From the NCBI GenBank assembly GCA_009914615.1, contig WNDX01000003.1, positions 1 to 64,000 of the forward strand: 64,000 nucleotides of DNA, given 5' to 3'. This DNA is from Herbaspirillum frisingense (GTDB taxonomy: Bacteria > Pseudomonadota > Gammaproteobacteria > Burkholderiales > Burkholderiaceae_D). Shown here in pieces: positions 52,288 to 64,000 of this stretch. Made by a program: the position numbers and the translations under genes. Numbering within the stretch: position 1 is the stretch's first letter; every line of letters begins with the position of its first letter. The notes under the pieces are model-generated. The model ran no database searches and had not been told where the DNA came from. It saw only the letters and a program-made list of their open reading frames with translations.

Positions 52288-53151
52288 ATGAGCGACACTT
52301 CCACCCGCAATACCGCCAAGCGCGCCGACAAAACCGGCGCCGCAGACAAGAACGCCACCAAGCGCGGCGGCAAGCATGCGGAACCCGCCCCGGCGCCGGC
52401 CCGCCAGAGCCGCGCCGGACGGCCGCGCGTGCGGCACGACACGCTGGCTGACGCCTCGCTGCTGCAGACCGACACCGACGCCGGCGACGATATCATCGGC
52501 CGCATCTATCACACGGTGTTCGACAGCGTGATGAGCCAGCGCCTGACGCCCGGCACCAAGCTGCCGGAAGCGGCGCTGTGCGAACTGTTCGGGGTGGGCC
52601 GCACGGTGGTGCAGAAGGCACTGCAGAAACTGGCGCACGAACACATCGTCGAACTGCGTCCCAATCGCGGCGCGGTGGTGGCGATGCCGACGCCGGAAGA
52701 AACGCGCGAGATCTTCGAGGCGCGCCGCGCGCTGGAGGCGGCCATCATGCGATTGGCCGTGAACAACGCCACGCGCGCCGACCTCACCAGGCTGCGCCGC
52801 CAGCTCAAGGAAGAACACGAGGTCATGCACAGCTACGCCCAGACCCGCTGGGCGCGGCTGGCCTCGTCCTTCCACATGCGGGTGGCCGAACTGTCGCGCA
52901 ATGCGACGCTGCAGCGCTACCTGAGCGAACTGGTATCGCGCTGCTCGCTGATCGTGGCCCTGCATGAACCGGCCGGCTATGCCGCCTGCGAACATGACGA
53001 ACACACCCTGATCGTGGACCTGATCGAGCGTGGCGATGCCGAAGGCGCGGTAGCGGCGATGGAGGCGCATCTGGTGACACTGGAAGAACACATCCATCTG
53101 GTCAGCGAGAAGAGCGGCAACAGCCTGGCGCGCATGCTGGGGATGGAATAA
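52288..53151 (+). CDS. GntR-family (FCD) transcriptional regulator
   Basis: IYHTVFDSVMSQRLTPGTKLPEAALCELFGVGRTVVQKALQKLAHEHIVELRPNRGAVVAMPTPEETREIFEARRALE. Confidence 0.92.
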   Translation: MSDTSTRNTAKRADKTGAADKNATKRGGKHAEPAPAPARQSRAGRPRVRHDTLADASLLQTDTDAGDDIIGRIYHTVFDSVMSQRLTPGTKLPEAALCELFGVGRTVVQKALQKLAHEHIVELRPNRGAVVAMPTPEETREIFEARRALEAAIMRLAVNNATRADLTRLRRQLKEEHEVMHSYAQTRWARLASSFHMRVAELSRNATLQRYLSELVSRCSLIVALHEPAGYAACEHDEHTLIVDLIERGDAEGAVAAMEAHLVTLEEHIHLVSEKSGNSLARMLGME

Positions 53152-53172
53152 CGCCTGCCTGTTGCGCCATCA

Positions 53173-53213
53173 AAAAAAGCGGCATTGCCCTGGTGAGGCA
53201 ATGCCGCTTTTTT
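53173..53213. terminator. Bidirectional intrinsic terminator
   Basis: AAAAAAGCGGCATTGCC / GGCAATGCCGCTTTTTT, 17-bp perfect stem, convergent genes. Confidence 0.92.
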
Positions 53214-53257
53214 CATGGGCGAAGCACCGGGAACGCCTGACGTCCCGGCGAGCCGCG

Positions 53258-54271
<1,014 letters not shown>

Positions 54272-54358
54272 GTATGGATCCTTGGGGCGCGCCGGGATCG
54301 CCGCCGCGCCGGGTTGCCGGGTGGTTCGCCCGGAATCGCTGCAAGCCGCGCCGGACGC

Positions 54359-55387
54359 TCAGTCCAGCTTGACCACCAGCTTGCCGAAATTCTTGCCTTG
54401 CAACAGGCCCATGAAGGCTTGCGGCGCGTTCTCCAGGCCATGTGCGACATCCTCGCGATAGCGCAGCAAGCCGTCCTTGAGCCAGCCCGCGACGTCGTGC
54501 TGGAAGGCCGCGTGCAGGTCGGGACGGTTGACGTAGTAATCGAAGATGATGAAGCCCTGGATCTGGATGCGCTGGGTCAGCACGCGGCGCAGGAAGGCGG
54601 TGCTGTCGGTGGCGACCTTGCCGCCGTTGTAATGCGCGATCAGGCCGCACACTGGGATGCGCGCATGCACGTTGAGCAGCGGCACCACGGCGTCGAACAC
54701 GGCGCCGCCGACGTTTTCGAAATAGATGTCGATGCCCTTGGGACAGGCCGCCTTGAGCTGCGCGCCGAAATCGGCCGCGCGGTGGTCGATGCAGGCGTCG
54801 AAGCCCAGTTCCTTGACGGCGTATTCGCACTTCTGCGCACCGCCGGCCACGCCGACCACGCGGCAGCCCTTGATCTTGGCGATCTGTCCCACCAGCGAGC
54901 CGACGGCGCCGGTGGCGGCGGCCACCACCACGGTCTCGCCGGCGCGCGGCTGGCCGATGTCCATCAGGCCGGCATAGGCGGTGTAGCCGGGCATGCCCAG
55001 CACGCCCAGCGCATGCGAGGGGTGTTCAAAGCCTGCCGGCAGCCTGGTGACGCCAGAACCGTCAGACACGGCGTATTCCTGCCAGCCGGTGTAGGCCATC
55101 ACCAGATCGCCTTCATGGAAGCCGGGATGGCGCGAGGCCGCCACGCGCGAGACGGTGCCGCCGGTCATGACCGCGCCGATCTCGACCGAGGGCGCATAAG
55201 ACGGCGCGTCGCTCATGCGGCCGCGCATGTAGGGATCGAGCGACAGCCATTCGGCGCGCAACAGCAATTGGCCGTCTTCCAGTGTAGGGATGGCGACTTC
55301 TTCCAGCCGGAAATTGTCCGCCGTGGGGGCGGCCGCGGGACGCGAGGCAAGGACGATCCTGCGGTTGACTGTGGGCGTGGCGCTCAT
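54359..55387 (-). CDS. NADP-dependent oxidoreductase (CurA/leukotriene-B4-dehydrogenase-like)
   Basis: LSLDPYMRGRMSDAPSYAPSVEIG...GMPGYTAYAGLMDIGQPRAGETVVVAAATGAVGSLVGQIAKIKGCRVVGVAGG. Confidence 0.92.
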   Translation of the reverse strand: MSATPTVNRRIVLASRPAAAPTADNFRLEEVAIPTLEDGQLLLRAEWLSLDPYMRGRMSDAPSYAPSVEIGAVMTGGTVSRVAASRHPGFHEGDLVMAYTGWQEYAVSDGSGVTRLPAGFEHPSHALGVLGMPGYTAYAGLMDIGQPRAGETVVVAAATGAVGSLVGQIAKIKGCRVVGVAGGAQKCEYAVKELGFDACIDHRAADFGAQLKAACPKGIDIYFENVGGAVFDAVVPLLNVHARIPVCGLIAHYNGGKVATDSTAFLRRVLTQRIQIQGFIIFDYYVNRPDLHAAFQHDVAGWLKDGLLRYREDVAHGLENAPQAFMGLLQGKNFGKLVVKLD

Positions 55388-55430
55388 GGGGAGTCCTTTC
55401 AGGAATGGGATGCGGTCGATGGGCGGGAGA

Positions 55431-56039
55431 TCACTGCGGCGGCACCAGCACGCGCCGCGTGACCAGCATCGCGCTTTCCATCGGCACGCGGTCACGGCTG
55501 AGCTTGGACAGCAGGCTGGCGCCCAACCATTGCTGGTACAGCATGGTGGCGGTGGCCAGCGGTTCCAGCACGGTGTGCAGCGAACCTTCGGCCAGGCCTT
55601 CGGCGATGCAGTCGGCAATGCGCGCGATGAAGCGCCCGGTGCCTTCGTGCAAGGCCTCGCGCATGTCGTTGGAGAGATCGGCCACTTCAGCCGAGAGTTT
55701 CACGACCAGGCAGCGCTGTTCGAATTCCTGGCAGCACTGGCTCTCCAGCCAGTAGCCCCAATAGGTCAGCAGGCGCTCGCGCGCGCTGGCGCCATAGGCG
55801 GCGCCGCCCAGCACCTGGCCCAGCAGTTCCAGGTAGCCGGCCACGTAGTGCTCGATGAGCTCGCGGCCGTACTGCTCCTTGGAACCGAAGTAGTGATAGA
55901 AGGAACCCTTGGGAATATCGGCGGCCGTCAGGATCTCTGACAGGCCGACGCCAGAGAAGCCTTTCTGCGCGATGATCGCGCGTCCGGCCATCAGGATGTT
56001 CCGTTTGTTTTCGCCGTAATTTTCTCGCATGGCGGCCAT
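55431..56039 (-). CDS. TetR-family regulator (NemR/AcuR-like)
   Basis: ILMAGRAIIAQKGFSGVGLSEILTAADIPKGSFYHYFGSKEQYGRELIEHYV. Confidence 0.92.
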   Translation of the reverse strand: MAAMRENYGENKRNILMAGRAIIAQKGFSGVGLSEILTAADIPKGSFYHYFGSKEQYGRELIEHYVAGYLELLGQVLGGAAYGASARERLLTYWGYWLESQCCQEFEQRCLVVKLSAEVADLSNDMREALHEGTGRFIARIADCIAEGLAEGSLHTVLEPLATATMLYQQWLGASLLSKLSRDRVPMESAMLVTRRVLVPPQ

Positions 56040-56051
56040 TCTAGCGAAAAA

Positions 56052-56068
56052 TTAGACCGGTCGTCTAA
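56052..56068. promoter_or_regulatory. TetR operator-like palindrome TTAGAC-CGGTC-GTCTAA
   Basis: 6-5-6 inverted repeat 13 bp upstream of the TetR start codon. Confidence 0.65.
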
Positions 56069-56111
56069 GACCGGCTTTTTTCCGGGAAAACCGCCCTGCT
56101 TCAATGGCGCG

Positions 56112-57344
56112 TCACTTGCCTTGCGGCGCCGGGAACAGCGGCCGCACCATCAGCGCCACCACCGCCATGGCCAGCCACACGGCGGCCCATCCACGCCATT
56201 GCAGCAGCGGCGGCACGGCCTGCGCGGTCAGGAAGAACACCGTGAACACGCAACTGTTGCCCAGCCCCAGCGCGGTACCGATCTGGGCGGAGCCAGCCAT
56301 CACCGCCAGTTCGGTGTAAGCCACGCCATGCCAGGCCGAGACCGCGACGCCGGCGGCTACCAGCGCCGGCGCCAGGATCATCGCTCCCGCATGACTGCCC
56401 AACGCCAGCACGCCGAGCAAGGCGAACAGCGCCGCGCTCAACATTGCGCAGCCGCGCAGATAGGCGCGCCGGTTGCCGCGCCGGTCGGTCCAGCGGCCGC
56501 TGGCGATGCGGCATACCGCCGCGCCGATCTGCACCGCGGTCAAGGCGGCGCTGATGAGCACCAGCCCGGCATGCCCGGCCTCTTGCAGGAAGATGCCGCC
56601 GAAGCTGATCAACGCCACCTGCGGCGCGCACAGCAGGCCGGTGGCCAGCGCCAGCCGCCACACCACGGCGCTGCGCAAGGCCGGCGTGCCGGTCGCGGCA
56701 TGTGCGGGCGCCTGCGTTGCCGCAGGCGGTTCGCGCAGCCAGATCAGGGTCAGCCAGACGCTGGCCAGGCAACCCGCGATCAGCGCGCCATACACCGCGC
56801 CGAAACCGGCGTGCGCCGCCAGCGAGGGCAGCAGCAGCGCGCCGATGCCGCCACCCAGCGGCACGGCGGTCTGCCGAATGCTCATCGCCAGCCCGCGTTC
56901 GCCGTCGCGGAACCAGCCCATCACCGCGCGACCGCTGGAACCGTTGACGCTGCCGCCCAGCAAACCCGCCAGCATCAGCCCCGCGCAGAGCCAGGCATAA
57001 GTCGCGCCGCCCTGCCCCGGCAAGGCGAACAGCACCAACAGCCACAGCGCGGCCACCGTGCCGAGCAGGCCGGCCAGCAATACCTTGCGGTCGCCCAGCT
57101 TGTCGGTCAGCACGCCCCACGGCAGCTCGCCCAAGGCCACGCCCAGGCTCAGCAGGCCCAGCGCCAGGCCAAGCTCGGCATTGCTGAGCCGGTAGTCGGT
57201 GCGCAACACCACCGAAGTCACCGGGATACCGGAAAAGATCGCGGAAAAGCTGGCGTTGGCGGCGACGCCGGCGGCCAGCACCTTCCAGCGGTGACGGGCG
57301 GCGGGATCGAGATCGGTCGTGGCGACGGCGGCGGTGTGCTCCAT
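56112..57344 (-). CDS. MFS transporter
   Basis: FSGIPVTSVVLRTDYRLSNAELGLALGLLSLGVALGELPWGVLTDKLGDRKVLLAG. Confidence 0.9.
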   Translation of the reverse strand: MEHTAAVATTDLDPAARHRWKVLAAGVAANASFSAIFSGIPVTSVVLRTDYRLSNAELGLALGLLSLGVALGELPWGVLTDKLGDRKVLLAGLLGTVAALWLLVLFALPGQGGATYAWLCAGLMLAGLLGGSVNGSSGRAVMGWFRDGERGLAMSIRQTAVPLGGGIGALLLPSLAAHAGFGAVYGALIAGCLASVWLTLIWLREPPAATQAPAHAATGTPALRSAVVWRLALATGLLCAPQVALISFGGIFLQEAGHAGLVLISAALTAVQIGAAVCRIASGRWTDRRGNRRAYLRGCAMLSAALFALLGVLALGSHAGAMILAPALVAAGVAVSAWHGVAYTELAVMAGSAQIGTALGLGNSCVFTVFFLTAQAVPPLLQWRGWAAVWLAMAVVALMVRPLFPAPQGK

Positions 57345-57446
57345 GGCAGGCTCCAATTGAGAGGGACCTGCGCAGTGTGCCCGGCAAGGCGGCGTCCAAA
57401 ATGTCATAATTCCGGCAATTCAAGCCATCACCATGGAGCGCCCGCC

Positions 57447-58424
57447 ATGCCCACCCGCGACACCGCCTTTCTGATTTTCGCCGATTGCAGCATGCTCGAT
57501 TTCACCGGCCCGTTGTCGGCCTTCGACGCCGCCAACCGGGTCTCGGGCAAGGCGCTGTACCGGCTGTCGCTACTGTCCGAACCGGGCGGCATGATCCGCA
57601 GCTCGGCCGGCGCCAGCATCCTGACCGAACGCATCGGCGCGGCCACTTACGACACCCTGGTGGTGGCCGGCGGCGGCGCGCCGCGTGAAGGCTTGGTGTC
57701 GGAAGCATTGCGCCGCTACATCGTGCGCGCGGCCGGGCGTTCGCGGCGGATCGCCGGCGTCTGCACCGGCGCCTTCGTGCTGGCGGCGGCCGGCGTGCTG
57801 GACGGCAAGCGCGCCACCACGCACTGGCGCATGGCAGCCAAGCTGCAGAAGATGCATCCCAAGGTGTTGGTGGACAGCGACCGCATCTATTCGCGCGACG
57901 GCGCGGTCTGGACCTCCGCCGGTATCTCGGCTGGCATCGACCTGGCACTGGCGCTGGTGGAAGACGATCACGGCGCCGACCTGGCGCGCGCGGTGGCGCG
58001 CGAGCTGGTGGTGTATCACCGCCGTCCGGGCGGGCAGTCGCAGTTCTCCGCACTGCAGGAGATGGATGGCGGTTCCGAGCGCATCCGCCGCGCGCTCAGC
58101 TTCGCGCGTGAGCATCTGCAACAGGACTTGACGGTGGATATCCTGGCCGAAGTTGCCTGCCTGAGCCGCCGCCAGTTCGACCGCGCCTTCGCCGCGGAAA
58201 CCGGCCAGACGCCGGCCAAGGCGATCGAACAGATGCGCGCGGAGGCAGCGCGCATCCGCATCGAGGACTCACAGGATTCGCTGGACAGCATCGCCCGCGC
58301 GACGGGCTTCGGCGACGCCGATCGCATGCGGCGCGCCTGCATGCGGCTGTTCGGCCAGCCGCCGCAGGCCTTGCGCCGGCTGGCGCGGCTGGATGTGGAA
58401 AGCGGCGCCGGGAGCGCCGCTTGA
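57447..58424 (+). CDS. GlxA-type AraC-family regulator (DJ-1/PfpI + HTH)
   Basis: DTAFLIFADCSMLDFTGPLSAFDAANR...RIAGVCTGAFVLAAAGVLDGKRATTHWR...HLQQDLTVDILAEVACLSRRQFDRAFAAETG. Confidence 0.92.
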   Translation: MPTRDTAFLIFADCSMLDFTGPLSAFDAANRVSGKALYRLSLLSEPGGMIRSSAGASILTERIGAATYDTLVVAGGGAPREGLVSEALRRYIVRAAGRSRRIAGVCTGAFVLAAAGVLDGKRATTHWRMAAKLQKMHPKVLVDSDRIYSRDGAVWTSAGISAGIDLALALVEDDHGADLARAVARELVVYHRRPGGQSQFSALQEMDGGSERIRRALSFAREHLQQDLTVDILAEVACLSRRQFDRAFAAETGQTPAKAIEQMRAEAARIRIEDSQDSLDSIARATGFGDADRMRRACMRLFGQPPQALRRLARLDVESGAGSAA

Positions 58425-58457
58425 AAAAACCGGATCGCAGAAGATATCGACGAAGAA

Positions 58458-59615
<1,158 letters not shown>

Positions 59616-59975
59616 GGATGGCTTTCTTGTTGTTGGAACATGAAAAGCGCCCGCCCGGCTCAGCCGTGGGCCTTGCCGGGAAAACGCGATGAAAAGCTTG
59701 CATCGATAGGGAAGATATGGCGCCCCTTGCCGTCTTTTCAACCGAAAACCCGACAAAATGCCCCAAACCCGCTTCCGGATTGAGCTTGAGGCGGATGCAA
59801 GCGGTTCCGGCCGCAGAAAAAATCGGCGGGAAGCATGCAAGAAGACGAACAGAGGAGGATAATATTGCCTCGATCCCCCCATTTTTAATTCGCGCGACCC
59901 TGGCGGCCGTTGGCCGCACCGATGACATCGATGACATCGACAGGAGGCCGCGCCTGCATCATTGAAAGACCTATT

Positions 59976-60524
59976 TTGAGTTCAAGCAAAACCAAACGCT
60001 GGCATGGCAACGTCGAGGCAATCAAGCCGGAATTCCTCAACGGCGTGATCACGCAGATGACGGCTTACGGCGACCGCGTGCATTTCAGCATGTTCGGTTC
60101 GGTGCAGAAACCGCACTACGAAGTGATCAACAGCTTCGACAAGAAGATGGCCTTCGATGGCAACCACCACCTGCACCGCGCCGAAGAGGCCGAATTCGGT
60201 CCCGGCAACGTGACGCCCATCTTCACGGTGGAACAGATCAAGCGCATCGTCGCCACCGGCGGCAGCGGCGCGCGCAGCAGCATCCCGCGTTCGGCCCGCG
60301 CCGCCTCGGCGCGCAGCACCGGCACCGCCGGCGCGCGCCCGACGACCGCCGCCGCCCGTGCACGCGAAGCGGTGGACAGCGAGAAGTACGCCTATTTCAA
60401 GGCCAACCGCGAGATGCTGCCGGAAGGCATCAACCAGCATTCCGACGAGATCAGCGCGCTGATGCTCAAGGGCATGTCGGCCGAGCAGGCCTTCGGCGAG
60501 ATCATCGAAAAGCATTTCGGCTGA
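59976..60524 (+). CDS. Hypothetical protein (possible TTG start)
   Basis: SSSKTKRWHGNVEAIKPEFLNGVITQMTAYGDRVHFSMFGSVQKPHYEVINSF...; no ATG near the conserved-looking N-terminus. Confidence 0.7.
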   Translation: MSSSKTKRWHGNVEAIKPEFLNGVITQMTAYGDRVHFSMFGSVQKPHYEVINSFDKKMAFDGNHHLHRAEEAEFGPGNVTPIFTVEQIKRIVATGGSGARSSIPRSARAASARSTGTAGARPTTAAARAREAVDSEKYAYFKANREMLPEGINQHSDEISALMLKGMSAEQAFGEIIEKHFG

Positions 60525-60557
60525 TCGCCCGCCCCGCCCTGCGCAGCCCGCAGAAAC

Positions 60558-60590
60558 AAAAATGGCCGGAGAGTTTCTCCGGCCATTTTT
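60558..60590. terminator. Bidirectional intrinsic terminator
   Basis: AAAAATGGCCGGAG-AGTTT-CTCCGGCCATTTTT, convergent genes. Confidence 0.92.
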
Positions 60591-60618
60591 TCTGCCTGCG
60601 CGCCGCGCAATCAGTCGA

Positions 60619-61530
60619 TCAGTAGTATTCCGGCACGATCATGTTGTCCGGCACCGGATGACGTTCGTAGTCCTCGTGGCGCTCGCGCTCCGGCAGGACC
60701 ACCGGCGGGTGCGGCACTTCCTGATAGGGCATCTGCTGCAACAGGTGCTGGATGCAGTTCAGGCGGGCCTTCTTCTTGTCCACGGCCTGCACCACCCACC
60801 ACGGCGCCTCGGGGATGTGAGTGCGTTCCAGCATCACTTCCTTGGCCTTGGTGTATTCCTCCCAACGACGGCGCGATTCGAGATCCATCGGGCTCAGCTT
60901 CCATTGCTTCAGCGGATCGTGGATGCGCGAGAGGAAGCGCATGTGCTACTCTTCGTCCGTGATCGAGAACCAGTACTTGATCACCTGGATGCCGGCGCGC
61001 GTCAGCATGCGCTCGAATTCGGGCACCGAGCGGAAGAATTCCTCGTACTGCTCGTCGTTGCAGAAGCCCATCACGCGCTCGACGCCGGCGCGGTTGTACC
61101 AACTGCGGTCGAACAGCACGATCTCGCCGGCCGCCGGCAGGTGCGAGACGTAGCGCTGGAAGTACCACTGGGTGCGCTCGCGGTCGTTGGGCGCCGGCAG
61201 CGCCGCCACGCGGGCCACGCGCGGATTCAGGCGCTGGGTGATGCGCTTGATCACGCCGCCCTTGCCGGCCGCGTCGCGGCCTTCGAACACGATCACGACC
61301 TTGTGGCCGGTCTTCACCACCCAGTCCTGCAGCTTGACCAGTTCGCCCTGCAGGCGGAACAGTTCGCGGAAGTACAGACGGCGGTACTCCTTCTCCGCAT
61401 CGCCATGGGCGCTGGAAATCTCGCCGGTGACCGGATCGACGGTGCGGTCTTCCAGTTCGAGCTCCATCTCTTCGTCGTAGCTGTCGGCCAGTTCGCGGTG
61501 AATACGCTTGACCAGTTCTTCGTTATCCAT
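60619..61530 (-). pseudogene. ppk2: Polyphosphate kinase 2 with in-frame TAG at 60946-60948
   Basis: MDNEELVKRIHRELADSYDEEMELE...VIVFEGRDAAGKGGVIKRITQRLNPRVARVAALPAPNDRERTQWYFQRYV...KYWFSITDEE*HMRFLSRIHDPLKQWKLSPMDLESRRRWEEYTKAKEVML...; same frame on both sides of the stop. Confidence 0.92.
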
Positions 61531-61763
61531 TGTTTCCTCTTGTGCAAGATAAAACGGCGAACGCGGGGCTTCTCTTCGCCGGAAAAGTGCGAGACAACAT
61601 ACATGTCCATTGTGACGAAGCCGTGACAGAACGATAACACCGGTGCACGGGCCAGGCCAGGCCGGCGGCGGCGGAGCGTCTGCTGGCCGGGCGCCCGAGG
61701 CGCCGCGGAACCCGCCATGCGAAAATACGCTATAGTCTTCGAAATCGGATTCGGCATAACAGC

Positions 61764-62711
61764 ATGACACTCACAGAACTCAAATACATCGTGGCCGTCG
61801 CTCGCGAAAAGCACTTCGGCCACGCGGCGGAAGCCTGTTTCGTCGCCCAGCCCACGTTGTCGGTGGCCATCAAGAAACTGGAAGATGAACTCGGCGTAGT
61901 GATCTTCGAACGCGGCGGCACCGAGGTGTCGGTCACGCCGCTGGGCGCGCAGATCGTGGCCCAGGCCGAGCGCGTGCTGGAGCAGACCGCCGCCATCAAG
62001 GAAATCGCCAACCAGAACAAGGACCCGCTGTCGGGGCCGCTGCGCCTGGGCATCATCTACACCATCGGCCCCTACCTGCTGCCGTCGCTGGTCAAGACCA
62101 TGATCGAGACGGTGCCGCAGATGCCGCTGATCCTGCAGGAGAACTTCACCACCCGCCTGATCGAGCTGCTGCGCCAGGGCGAGCTGGACGCGGCCATCAT
62201 GGCCCTGCCCTTCCCCGAGCATGGCCTGAACGTGCTGCCGCTGTACGACGAGGAATTCATGGTGGCGCTGCCGCGCCAGCACAAGTGGGCCGACCGCAAG
62301 GAAATCGACGCGCGCGAACTCAAGAGCGAAACCATGCTCCTGCTGGGCAACGGCCACTGCTTCCGCGACCAGGTGCTGGAGGTGTGTCCGGAGATGTCGC
62401 GCTTCTCCACCAGCGGCGACGGCATCGCCCGCACTTTCGAAGGCTCCTCGCTGGAAACCATCCGTCATATGGTGTCGTCAGGCATCGGCCTGACCGTGCT
62501 GCCCAAGGCCTCGATCGCCGATGCCGGCGCCCGCGACGGCATGGTGCGCTACGTGCCCTTCGTCGCGCCGGCGCCGTCGCGCCGCGTGGTGATCGCCTGG
62601 CGCAAGAGCTTCACCCGCCAGGCCGCCATCGACGCGGTGCAAAAGGCGGTCTTCGCCTGCAATCTGAATGGCGTGGAGATGCTGACCGAAGCGGAAGCCA
62701 TCGCCGGCTGA
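61764..62711 (+). CDS. oxyR: LysR-family hydrogen-peroxide regulator OxyR
   Basis: MTLTELKYIVAVAREKHFGHAAEACFVAQPTLSVAIKKLEDELG; redox Cys pair in LLLGNGHCFRDQVLEVCPE. Confidence 0.95.
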   Translation: MTLTELKYIVAVAREKHFGHAAEACFVAQPTLSVAIKKLEDELGVVIFERGGTEVSVTPLGAQIVAQAERVLEQTAAIKEIANQNKDPLSGPLRLGIIYTIGPYLLPSLVKTMIETVPQMPLILQENFTTRLIELLRQGELDAAIMALPFPEHGLNVLPLYDEEFMVALPRQHKWADRKEIDARELKSETMLLLGNGHCFRDQVLEVCPEMSRFSTSGDGIARTFEGSSLETIRHMVSSGIGLTVLPKASIADAGARDGMVRYVPFVAPAPSRRVVIAWRKSFTRQAAIDAVQKAVFACNLNGVEMLTEAEAIAG

Positions 62712-62734
62712 CGCCCGCGGCAACAGCGGCGATA

Positions 62735-62763
62735 AAAAAGGCCTCGCACCGCGAGGCCTTTTT
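62735..62763. terminator. Bidirectional intrinsic terminator
   Basis: AAAAAGGCCTCGC-ACC-GCGAGGCCTTTTT, convergent genes. Confidence 0.9.
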
Positions 62764-62783
62764 CATTGCACGGCGCTGGACGA

Positions 62784-63875
<1,092 letters not shown>

Positions 63876-63892
63876 GTTTGTACGGGATAAGT

Positions 63893-64000
63893 TTATTTTT
63901 CGGAATCGACCAGGCCCTTGACGAACCATTTCTGCATCACCACCACCACCAGTCCGGGCGGCAGCATGGCCAATATCATGGTGGCCATCACCAGGTTCCA
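63893..64000 (-). CDS. ugpE: ABC transporter permease UgpE, C-terminal fragment (runs off the window)
   Basis: [35 protein letters not shown]. Confidence 0.85.
   Translation of the reverse strand, partial: WNLVMATMILAMLPPGLVVVVMQKWFVKGLVDSEK

Overview
The 64 kb window is GC-rich chromosomal DNA of beta-proteobacterial (Burkholderiales, Herbaspirillum-like) character, inferred from gene content and protein similarity only. It is a mosaic of core and accessory metabolic genes. Main blocks: (i) the 3' part of a large-subunit catalase with no 5' end in the window; (ii) a cluster of orphan receiver-domain proteins plus a two-domain KaiC-like ATPase (1.6-12 kb); (iii) a hydantoinase / Asp-Glu-type racemase / SsuABC-like transporter operon divergent from an FCD regulator, with a duplicated palindrome between them (18.5-24.7 kb); (iv) kdpFABCDE with an extra 38-aa membrane microprotein ahead of kdpF (30-38.6 kb); (v) a 189-bp tandem-repeat array, a (AAG)n microsatellite and a PAS/GGDEF protein with a frame break (38.8-41.9 kb); (vi) an HpxW/HpxZ-like, Liv-type transporter, PuuE-like deacetylase, amidase and FCD-regulator cluster with a LivM-LivG-LivF fused layout (42-53 kb); (vii) TetR/enone reductase/LLM, MFS, GlxA-like regulator, ppk2 with an in-frame amber codon, oxyR and ugpC. 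Five genes look broken (katE 5' truncation, the SsuA-like gene, the GGDEF gene, livMGF, ppk2). That is either real gene decay or sequence/assembly error, and must be settled first. No tRNA, rRNA, CRISPR array or transposase was recognised.
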